DNA from: Chrysopilus asiliformis | Taxonomy: Eukaryota > Arthropoda > Insecta > Diptera > Rhagionidae | Assembly (NCBI GenBank): GCA_964034945.1 | Contig: OZ035963.1 | Span: forward strand, 61,787,182 to 61,851,181 | Direction: 5' to 3' | DNA: 64,000 nucleotides | Notes under the pieces: model-generated | Databases searched by the model: none | Seen by the model: only the letters and a program-made list of their open reading frames with translations | What the model was told of the DNA's origin: nothing | Made by a program: the position numbers and the translations under genes | Shown here: positions 36,823 through 47,655 of the stretch, in pieces | Position numbering within the stretch: position 1 is the stretch's first letter | How the letters are laid out: every line of letters starts with the position of its first letter

Positions 36823-38890
36823 CATTATTATTTTTCCATGGTTGTGATTCAAATAAAGTTATTTTTTTTCCCAATAAATTTATCTTTTCGTTAGTGTTAC
36901 GTTTCAACCCCCCTCCCCCCACCCGGTTATATTGCCGCGGATTGATCAGAAACAAATATGGTCACGCGAATTAGTGGTCGTATGCACCTAAATTCATCAT
37001 TTAATCGGGTTATTTAATGTTGTTAGCGGTCAACTGAGGCTGATTATTTTAGATTTCAGAAATAAAAGGTTTTTGTAAAAATTAAAAAAAAATTGTTAAT
37101 ATTTGTTAAATGTTAGGTGGGGGAGTAAAGGGGAGACGATGGTGGTGAGTTTAGTGAACTAATTTTTCATGGGGGTGATTTTTTGTACTTCGCCGCAAGA
37201 TAAATGGTTTTCTGTTCAATAATTTTTCAAATATCTTAAATTCTAAGCTTGCAGCAATGAAAAAAGTGGTGTCCTTCTCATCAATATTTTGTGACATTCA
37301 TTTTTTGTCAAAAATTCTAATCGACATATTGAAATCGAAAGCGGAAATCGTAATCAATGAAGAACCACGCGATTAATTTAGAGTATTTATTACCAAACGT
37401 TTAACAACTTTTTGTTTTTAAGACAAAAAAAAGTATTTCCAAAGCAGATGTCTGATAAACATGCAGCTGATTTAAAAAAAAAGACGTTGATAGAAAAGTC
37501 TGTTTTGTGCATCGTTAAAAAAGGGCTCGTGTCACCCTCGATTACTGCAAGCGCACGAAAATAAAATTACCTTAAAGGGTAATCAAAGTATATCAAAATT
37601 GGTTGATCCGCAGTTGAAAACACTTTCCCTTCAAAACACTCGACAAAAAGAAGCCAAAGGTCACGATGATGTTCTTCTGTTGTCCATAAGTCGGTAGCAT
37701 CCACGCCATTCATCTAATGTTTAATGGATCCTTCTTCGATGTAGTGAACATGTAAATGAGATACCATGCATATAATAAGGGCTAGTGTCTGTATACGACC
37801 TTTGCTTTATTACAAACAAAAAAAAAACACCGAAGGGATGCACATTATCTGAATACGCAATCCGTTTTTTTTTCTGCTGTCGTTCGATAAAACTTTATCA
37901 AAATGAGTTTAAGAAGAAAAAATTACAAAAAAATTAAAACTAAAAAAAACAGTCAGGTAAAAATGTCCACGTATAAAAACAATAGCGGAAAAAGGGTTTA
38001 AAAAGGCATATGTATGGCGCACGACAAACGACCGATGAAGACGACTTACGACGACGATTCAAAATTCGAAAGATTTCCTGAGCCAAGGATATAAATAAAA
38101 AGACGCGCACAAGGATGTCACGCGTCTTGAATTGAAATTAATTTTAAAGGATATTTTGTTTGCATTAGTCAATAGGTAGATAGATTTACGTGTTTACAAA
38201 TACATCCACGTTTAGTCAATCGGTCAGAGTTAAAAAAAAAACAACAAAACTCACTTTGATATGAGATAAATTTTGCTGTAAGAAGGGGGTAATATGAGAT
38301 GCGTAGTTTTAAGGATATGCCAGGTAGCAAACATGTGATGCAAATGTGGACCCAGCGTTGTCCACGTGACAAAATTGTTTAATAAAACGGAAGAAATGAC
38401 AATATTCCCCGTGTGTGTTTGTGGGTTCAACTCATCCTGTCATAAAATATCAAAAAAAAATAAACGTTGTTGGAAAATTGAAAAACTGGAGATGACTACG
38501 AATGCTATTTGGGAAAAGAAAAAAAAACCGAAATGCTAAGAAAGCAAGCTTTAGTTTGGAATTGTTGCAAAGAACCCTCATGTCATCGCCAACCTGTTGT
38601 CTTTCTTGCTGTCTGTCTACGCTAGGATGAAACCACCAAATTCGTACAACGACGTATCCTTGTGTCAGGAACTCAAGAGCATAAACAGACGGACGGGGTT
38701 GAATCTGTAGATAAATGGAACTCAACTCTATCTTATGTCGCTGTGATTGACATTCCATGTAAATTGATATCACAGTATGAAATCGCGGGCAGCATCGACT
38801 TCAAGTCGTTGTCATTGGAATTCGCGTGTTTTTTTTAAACGGATGTGAAACGGGAAAAAAAATTGAGAATATTGGAGTTTGAAGATACAT

Positions 38891-39260
38891 TCAACACATT
38901 TTGTACAAAGCCAGTAGCGTAGGAGGAACACGCCCCCACAAATTATGTAGAAGAGACGTGGGGTTTTGAAATCTCCGGAAGTCTGGAAAGCTCTGAAGTT
39001 TTCGAGGAATCCCAATGTTTGCGAGGGGTCTCCAAGATTTTAGGTGCCCCTCGATTTCTCCCGGTAGTAGAAAGTATTCAAAGGTGTCGAAATTTTCGAG
39101 GGCTCTCCAGATTTTTGGAAAGCTTCCAAGTTTTTTGTGAGTTTTTAGGTTTTTAAGGAGTCTACAAATGTTGGAGCCGCCGAGCTTTCCGGGGTTTTCG
39201 ACGGTTTCAGGAATCTCGAGGTTTTTTGGGTGACTCCAAAGATTGGTCACCTCCAAAAAT
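38891..39260 (-). repeat. Degenerate short tandem repeat, open on the minus strand
   Basis: A loosely repeated word such as CTCCAGATTTTTGGAAAGCT or CTCCAAGATTTTAGG recurs about every 25-35 bp. The minus strand stays open for 121 codons because of this (repeated P-K-x-L-E-x-P-like residues). It resembles a decayed minisatellite rather than a protein-coding exon. Confidence 0.5.
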
Positions 39261-39359
39261 TGGTCAAAAAAGGCTTAAAATTAAAAAAAAAATCTTGATT
39301 TTGTTTCAAGCCCCCTCTCTGTCACCCTTTTAGGGGTAGGAGGGTCTACGGTGGTGTGA

Positions 39360-39484
39360 CGGCAGTACTGAACTCTACAAAAAAATCGCGAAAACGCGAG
39401 ACATAAAAGAATTGGCGGGCAGGGGGACAGGGAGGGGTTCGAAATGCCGCAAATTACCGTGATGTGTTTTATGGACAGCCCTTA
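39360..39484. mobile_element. Family A element, right part
   Basis: The interior word AAAATCGCGAAAACGCGAG, a G-rich block and the right end CCGTGATGTGTTTTATGGAC then AGCCCTTA match family A. The left terminus is not clear. Confidence 0.55.
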
Positions 39485-40689
39485 CGTCACTACTCTGTTT
39501 CCCATGAAATATTTTACAAACTAGTTTTCTCAACGATAATTGAAAAAAAAAGTTTCCACAGTGAAAGTTTGGTTTCTGGTGACGAATGCATTTTTTCCGG
39601 GTGAATTTCTTCGAAATTCCCTGAAAAATCTCCTATTTTTTTATTATTTTGTTCCTATAAAAGAAACTTTCAAATTTTCGATCGCCTGGAAAAAAATTAA
39701 TAGAGGCTCTTCGTCTTTAGAAACCACCAAGATTTTTTTTTCCGGAGAACGGGCTGCAAAACTTACGCCACTGTTCATACCTTTCCCATCCTCCGATCCA
39801 CGCTCAACTGATTCACATAATCGTCAGGAGTGTAATATCCTGGAGCCCACCAGAAAAAAAAGAAATTTAATACAGCCCTCGTTATTTGTTGGTACATATT
39901 TTCATGAAAATTTCAAATCCTTAAAAAAATGCCTTGCTTTTAAAGGATAAGATTTGTTTCTGTTCTACTGGAGCATCATACGAGTACAATTTTTCATGTA
40001 CGGGACGAAGCCGCACAGCATGAAGTCTTTTGTGGAACATCAAGGGTTAGTGTTGCCAAAAAACTCTTTCATCTGCATTATGCCATTGTCTTACATATGC
40101 CTGAATGTCCTGGTTTTCCATTTCTGCCCCAGCCAAGTCCCGGTCAACTTGGTCAATTCAGGCTAATCGAGCGAGGGAGTGGGATGGGGAGGAGGAAGTA
40201 AATATCCGTTTCCATATGTATAGATTTTTTTCGTCGTCTGGATATTTTTCCCCAGATAAAAATCTTTAATGGGGCGTTTCGGGCATAAGTGACCATCATA
40301 CAATGGATGTATATTATGAAAAAAAGTCGTCTAGAGCCCTTCGGGAGACAGCATAGAATTAATACGTAAATGACTGTGTGGTAAATTGACGACCCGCTGG
40401 AAATTAATCGTCTCGATTTTCCTTAACCTTAAATTCGTTTTATTGTTCTTCATTGCTCCATTATATTCTCCACCCTCTCAACAGCTTTCAATTGTTTTTA
40501 CTTTGTAGCATTGACTGTGCGACTGAAGTGAGGTTTTCTGTGGTTCACAGTAAATTGTGAAAAAATAGGGGGAAAAAGTTTATCTCTTTTCGGACAAGAA
40601 GGAGGAAACGCGATTTTTTTGTTTGCATCAGGCGGAAAAAAATAATCGGTCAAATACGGTAGGATGTGTGGCAAACTGGCCTCTGCTGT

Positions 40690-40870
40690 TGACGGATTAC
40701 AATACCCTACAAATGCTGCAATCCCGTCAATCGTTCGGAGTTTATGCAAAGTTTTTGGTTTGAAAGCGGAGAGGAAATTCGTGACGAAATCTCGATTTTT
40801 GAAAAACCTAGACATGATTAGAAATTTTGCCGTTGTGTGCTATGCAGACCTTATAAATGTTCCATGAACA
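40690..40870 (+). repeat. ~135 bp repeat family relic
   Basis: Cores CCCTACAAATGCTGC near 40695 and CCTTATAAATGTTCC near 40850, about 155 bp apart in the same orientation. Confidence 0.45.
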
Positions 40871-42827
40871 ATCATGGTTTGCAATAAATTAAGAACTGTG
40901 GATGCGGTAGCGCAGAAGAAAAGCCTACACTTACGCGGATTCACTCTATGGCGATTGGGAAATGATTTAATATATCAACAAAATACCAGATGGTTAAAAA
41001 TTTTAGTGTCTTAAGGATTAAATCACAGCCCCTCGTAGGTGTAGAAAACGAAAATCCTGAGAAAATTTGATACTTCATTTACGCGGTTTTCACTGACGCG
41101 ACTTTTACTCACACATTGTTTTCGCGGTGGTGATTGCTTGCAAAAATAATGGATTTTCTGTATTTAATAAATTTTTGCTATGCATTCATAGATTTTAAAT
41201 CTTATCCTTTCCCCTCCCGTCTCCCCAAAAATCTACATACGAATATCTTAAAAAATACAGTAAAAAATAATATGAAATTTCATCTAGATTAGGACTTTTT
41301 GCTTGCAAAATTAGTCCAGCAAATTAAATTGCTACACAGAAATCACTCAGTTTGGCAGTGAGACGCACTCTGAAAACGTCACGCAGTCCACACCACACAA
41401 ACATTTGACAAACGAAAAAGAAAAAGGGTTGACTTGACTAAAACAAAAGGCCAATTGATGATGGAAATTGGTCCTTGGGTTTTTGTCGAACTTACTGCCA
41501 AAATGAATAAATGGGACGCGATCCTTTTCGGTTTCAACTTTCTTGGCCAGCCTTTAAAAGCCATTTTTTTCCTTTTTGCCCTTTTGTGTATGTTTATTTC
41601 TGTTTCCGAAAGGAAAAGGTTCGGGAAAGCGAAAAATTTGCGGTTATCTCCTGGCAATGGACAATTAGGGTCAAATTATCAGATAATTAACTTTTTACCA
41701 AGTCAAAAGAGTCAAAGGTAGAACGGATTTTGTGTATTTTATTTTTTTTTCGGATTTATTTGGGTTTTTGTTAAAATGATTTTACGGGTGAATGGATTTC
41801 AGGTTTTTGGGTGATGTCCGAAAAGTTTTCTAGTGTTTTTTTTTTGGTGAGGGGAAATAAATTATAGTTGCCTAATTATTAGATTAGAAATTTAAAGAGG
41901 TTTCAGTAACAAGCGATTAACCAAAATATTTTAAATTGTAGAAGTTTTGACGTTAACCCGTAAGTGCTTTACGAATAACTCGAAAACGGTTCCTAATTTA
42001 AATGACAATATTTTTACGACTTATTTCGAAACCGGATTGACATTTTGACACATATGAGAACATACAATTTATTACAAAATGTTTAATCTAGCAGAAAATA
42101 TATATCTTCGCACTATAAATTAACAAACCATCAAACTGACTAAAGGCCATGAAATGAATTTCTGGGCCATACCACAAATGGTCGTTAACCCGCAATTACC
42201 CTCATTGAAACCACGAATTTGAAATCCCTTTTTTTGCAACGTGAGTGGAAAAAATGGCAAAGTATCATAAAAACTGAATGAACCCTGCGTAGAATTTTCA
42301 ATTTTACAATTTTTTCTATTTATTTTCTCAACTAATTCGATGGTCACATATTGTGCGACAACTATTAACACCCCAACGACCGCATAGAATTTCCTATACC
42401 CACTATATTTTTTTTAAATCTACCCGATTGTGTTCAAAAATTGCTTCCAAATCGATGGGGTGGTTTCGGTATGGATTACACATGATTAGAGTGATAAATT
42501 CACTTTTTTCTGCTATCGCAGTTATTGTTGTTGCTTTACAACCCCTCAAATCAGCTGAATCCAGGACCATCGCTGTTGTCATAAGGACAGAAAAGGACAA
42601 TTTTAAAAAATAAATTGAACTTTCAGCAGCCACACAACCGTCACCATCACATCGAGACAATAACCGCAAAAATCGCCGCAACTAAAGTTCACAACTGAAA
42701 ATCTTCGGGAAAGCGAAATTGAAAACAGGAAAATTCAATATTTTCCACAAGGGCAGAAGAGTATCGCGACCGACCGCATGGATACTTCATATCATTTGTA
42801 CATGTGGTGGGGTGTCTTATTTTTAGC

Positions 42828-42850
42828 AAAAAAAAAAAAAAAAAAAAAAA
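42828..42850 (+). repeat. Poly-A run, 23 bp
   Basis: An uninterrupted A tract. It could be the 3' tail of a retroposed sequence, but nothing upstream is recognisable as one. Confidence 0.9.
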
Positions 42851-43425
42851 TTCGGGACTAGAAGTGTCGATTTAGGAAGTCTCGCAGGGTTTACAAAAAT
42901 CCTAAAGAACAATGGCGTAGCAAGAAATTTCTTCCCCCACCCTCTTTGCAAAATAAAAATTGTTGCAGTTGCAAATTTTTTTTTATACAAAAAAAATAAG
43001 ATTTTTGAAAGTTTTATAAGAGTTTCAAACCTTTAAAAATCTTTTCTCCTTGAGTAAACAAAAATTTGCAGACATTTTTTTAGGAGCCTGAAATTTTGCA
43101 GACCTAAAAATTTGGAGGACCTCAACTTTCAGAAATGTGTAAAGGTTTTGTAGGGTAAAAAACGAATTGTGGAGAAGACAGAGATGTAACTAGGATGGAG
43201 AGGTATGGCCCGCAATGCCGAGGCATGACATTTTTAGGGTCCCAAAGATCGGTAAATTAGGAAAAGTTCTTCAAAAATGTAAGTTCATCAAAAATTTGGC
43301 TTCCGAACAAAGTCTAAACAAAGATTTTCTATTCCTAACAAAGACATTTAAAAAAAAATTAAAATGTTCTTGAAAACCGAACTTTGGGTACTAGAAAAAC
43401 ATCGGTTTCTAAAAATATTCTAAAA

Positions 43426-43541
43426 CCCAAGCAACCAGATAAGCCATAATACCTTAGATTAGGGCATGGTGTCTTAAAATTGGTCGTTTTTAAGACACCA
43501 CGCCCTAATCTAAGGCATTATGCCTTATCTGGTTGCTTGGG
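43426..43541. mobile_element. Near-perfect fold-back element with 54 bp arms
   Basis: Arms 43426-43479 and 43488-43541 are complementary with about three mismatches around an 8 nt loop. The ends read CCCAAGCAACCAGATAAG and its inverse. The structure is that of a small fold-back MITE; the start CCCAAG is shared with the family D elements at 51614 and 53055. No clear target duplication was seen. Transcribed as part of the intron it would form a long hairpin. Confidence 0.85.
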
Positions 43542-46500
43542 AATGTACTGTCTTTCCAAAAAAATTGCTTTTTTTTCGATTTTTATTCGGCTTCCAAACT
43601 TTGTTTCAAAATTTCGGGTTTCTTTGTTTCAAACATTTTGTTTCTCAAAATTTTCGGTTTCTGAAAAAAAAACTTGAAAATTCAGATTTTTTGGCTCCCA
43701 CTAAAAAGAATTTAAAATTTCGGCTTTCAAAAAAAAAAAAAAGGGGGGGGGGGGTTAAAGTTTTTGTTTTTAATTTATAAAGAATTGGATTTCTTTTTAA
43801 AAGGCCTTCGAATTTTTTGTGCTGGTTTTTAACCAAAATCTAGGGTAACGCTACTGCTGAAAGATACGTCCAAAACACCCGCTCTCTCCCTAACTCTGTA
43901 TGTGGCGACCACGAATTTACATAAACGTCCGATTTTTTTATTTCATACGGAAATATTGTTATGGAGGTAGAGAGCAGGAAGTATCCACCGGTGATTCGCT
44001 GTTGAACAGGAGTAGATTGGAAATACCGAAACAATATGGGCCACATTTCGGAACGATGCATGAGGACATCGTGGCCGGAAGAAAGATGCTTGTTCTACGG
44101 ATTGATCCCCGGTGAATTTTTTATGCGATGGGGAGGAAATTTTACCTCTCACCCGTCCGGACAAAGCATTTCCCAACAACATGAGGGCAGCATAAAGCGA
44201 ATAACGATGGTGAGGAGTCTCCCCAGGATTATGTAAGATAAATATGGTAGTCGAGTAGTAGCCTCCCAGGACATGGGAACAGCCTCTGAAAAATAATCAA
44301 AAGAGCCAACAGGCAACAACTTAAGGGAGGAAATCATCATCATCTAACATCTGCCGCCATCTAAACTTGGGGTTGGACGGGACGGGAACTTAGATCTCCT
44401 TGAAACTGTGCCCGGCTTGTGATATGTACGTACGGAACTATTTTGCCAACGGATGGAAGTTAAATTGATACTCATTTCATTTCTGTGTCGGGCCTAAAAC
44501 ACATCCCTACGTTACGGTTTCAATTCCGAAGAAATCACACTTTGGTCGAATCCCATCCCATCCCCCCGCATGTGGGGGTAAGAGATGCGTAGGTGTGTGT
44601 GTCGTCGTGTCCTGTTTTACATGTTCTCTGGGTATTTTTTCCGTTGGTCCTCTTTTTTTTTTTGTATTCCTTCGGTGGTTAGTGGAAAAATGTTACCTTT
44701 ATCCAACATAACCAACATCGGGGCCCATCATAACCGGCCATTTGTATTCAGGACACAACAGTCCTACTAGATATAGTCCTTCTGCCCGGTCCTGCCTGGG
44801 CAGAAAAAAAAATATCTCTGCGTCTCGTTCTGTTCTTACGTTCTCGCTGGAACCATTGGTCGGTGTCGGTCGATGGTGGTCCTATGGTTCGCCGCGTATG
44901 TTTCGAATCGCCTTATGTGGCGGGATGAAGGGAGAACCGTCCAATGTGTGACACGTACACGGGATATGGGGATACTTCTGAGAAAAACTCGTTATACGAG
45001 GGCAGCCGTGGCCGTTTATGTTGCCGTTGGTAAAAGGAAAAGCATAAAAACGAGGCTATCCATATGTACATAAATAAGAATAAAATAAACTATACATACA
45101 AGTAAGCAAAGCAACATATAAGCGAAATATGTACAAAAACGTACAGGAAGGAGGGAACTCATTTTCAGAAGGACATAAGACTGAGGCGGCACATATGTCG
45201 ACGGACTTCACTTAGAAAAAAAATATGACTTTCTAACATATTCTGATGCCATCATTGGTTGGTCGCCTCGGTAGTTTTACCAACGCTGCTGTTTCGGGAT
45301 ATAAAAAAAATTGAAATTTAATAGGGAATTACATCAATATGTCTGAAACGCTTTGTCTCTGCGTATGATTAAACTAAAAGGCAGCAAAATGCTATACTTT
45401 TATGATCGAAAGTTATTACTGACATGAAATGGTGGCAGAGCGCCTTGAAAGTTTTTAATAAAATTCAAATTTGATGCGTTTTAAATCTTGGAATTGGTTT
45501 CGTTTTATAAATAAAAGCATTTCGCAATGATAATCGCGTTGCGATGAATTTGTTGGCAATGTGTAATTATGCGACAATAAACGCATGCTTGGATTAGATC
45601 GAAGATGTTAAGTTCTACACTGTGATTGTTATATTCAAGTCGATTCTATAACGCAGTGGTTTCTAACCGTTTTAGTGATCTCAAATCGGTGTTATCATAA
45701 TCGTATCAAGATTATAAAGAAATATTAGGTTTTAGTGATCGGAGTTTTTTCAAAAATTATCAACTTTGAGCAATTTTACCATTTCCCTTTCCCCTTACCC
45801 CTCGCCTGATATCTGCCGGGCCGCTGATGGGATTTGAATCTAGTTTTTACCATTCGATAGGTTGACCCTGAAGGAAATTTTTCGATCACTAAAATCTAGT
45901 CCGCCTCTCCCCAGTAAAACCCTCTCTCCTGCCACCTCCAGGACTTCTGATGGAATTTTAATGCAATTTTTTTACAACCTTCGTCTCAGAATTTTTTTCC
46001 CACAAACATTTCTCTTCGATCTTTCTACTTTGCTCTTTGCAACGTTGCTGTTTGGATGCCTTAAGATTTTCCACGTAACCTCCGGTTGAAAACCACTGTT
46101 CTAGACCTTCAGATTTTCCTAAACTCTCCCAGAACATCTTACAATTCACTTTGAGCATGTTTAGCTTCACGCCACATTAGACTTGGCCATTTGAATTTCA
46201 GCTCGACCGCAGCCAACCAACGCTAAACACCGAACGAATGACATGTGGGGGCATCATTGGATATGAGCACAAAAATTTGAATTTTTAATTTTTTTATATC
46301 CATACGGGAATGTCAAAGCGTGGCATCAGCGGTGCTATGGTTCCCACAAATGCACACCTTTGCGATTACAGGAGAGTATGTAAAGTCCGAAAGGCCAGGA
46401 GATCGCGAAGACCGCGAATGCTCGTGTGAAATTTATAGAAATTTACTTTTTTCTATATTCATTTTTTTGCGATGCTGTAAGCGGAAGGGTGTGTTGCGTG

Positions 46501-46848
46501 TTCATGGAACACCTACTCGATACGTGGACGTGACTATCTTATTGCTATTTTGCACACCATTAATTAAGTGTTATGGGAAATCATATTAAAATTCATGGTT
46601 CTTATAGGATTTAACAGTCATGGATTTATTATGCATAAAGATGCACCCAGCCTTTATTCTCTTTCACAAATTAACATCTTTATCCTATCAATAGATTGAG
46701 ATTTAAGATTTTCGTTGAGGATTGATTTTGTGCAAGCATCTAATAGTATTAGTTGTAATGTGTTCGCATTTTTTAAGGTGTTTTTTGTAAAAAAAAATAT
46801 TTCCTGCTCCCCTGCAGTGCGCATATTTTAAATATTATGGATGGGTTT

Positions 46849-47070
46849 GCAACATTTGTAAGGTTACATAGAAATTGCGGCTTCACTTCATCTAATGTGT
46901 GTAAGGAACGTACAAATTGCGGCTTAACTCATGTAATCAAAGTTTCGTAAGAATTTTGGTAAAATTACAATTTTACAAGGATTTTTTTAAACAATTGTAC
47001 GGTTTTTAACTCCTACAACAGCAGAAGCCGTAAAAACATGTTAGATCTTCGCAGATTATACTTCTCAGTT
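46849..47070 (-). repeat. ~135 bp repeat family relic, reverse orientation
   Basis: GCAACATTTGTAAGGTTAC at 46849 and a second unit near 46995 (CAATTGTACGGTTTTTAAC, then TCCTACAACAGCAGAAGCCG). These share the CTACAACAG-x-AG words with the array at 12300-12800. It ends about 590 bp before exon D. Confidence 0.55.
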
Positions 47071-47655
47071 CAATTAGAGGCTATCCGTAAGAAACGCGAC
47101 ACAAATTTTTGCCTTTTTTGGTTCTCTTTCCCCACTCCACACAATTTTTCTTGATTTTTTCTAGATTTTTTCTCAATTTGATATAAGCGGACTCTCTAAA
47201 TGCCCAAAGGATTTTTTAGATAGCCTACATATAAGAATTGATGGTTTTGATAATACCGCGAGGATAAAATCAAACCTTACGCTAAAATTAATCCCTCAAC
47301 CCACAAATTTGCGCCCATACGCCATCTGAGATAGCTTTTTTTTAAATATGGTCCAACAAAATATCGAAACATATTAAAAAGCAAACATTCCTTAACGTTT
47401 TTCTCGAAATTTCCGCACCCACAGGTGGCATTGCAATTAAATTAATTAAAATATGTGAAATTCAGTTGAAAAAGTTTTTAATTAATTCGCTTCCTATCAT
47501 ATGCCCAAATGAATTCGACTCAACCACCAGAAAATTCGTATTTTTCGTAGTCGAAAACTGTTTTTCATTGGAAAAACTTTTGGATGATGTTATTTTCGAG
47601 CTAAATTTGTACGAATTTATTTAATTATTTTATGTTTTTTTTATGAAACTTTCAG

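Larger units (their letters stand above)
31499..47655 (+). other. Large intron (16.2 kb, phase 1) between exons C and D
   Basis: The donor GTAAGTGC at 31499 and the acceptor AAACTTTCAG ending at 47655 join the frame as G|AG-CCG to give the BCL11-like EPS-NYTC sequence. The intron is AT-rich and repeat-laden. The open frames at 33423-33896 (157 codons) and 35398-35817 (139 codons) show no domain and are probably chance. Repeats inside are listed separately. I saw no convincing additional coding exon or clear ratchet point in it. Confidence 0.85.

Noticed and set aside
42828..42850. Poly-A tract as proof of a processed pseudogene
   Set aside because: No recognisable coding relic or target duplication around it.
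47643..47655. ATG at 47643 as the start of a 795-residue protein
   Set aside because: The ATG lies in the intron acceptor (ATGAAACTTTCAG), and the frame joins exactly in phase 1 to exon C; family comparison places an N-terminal finger upstream.
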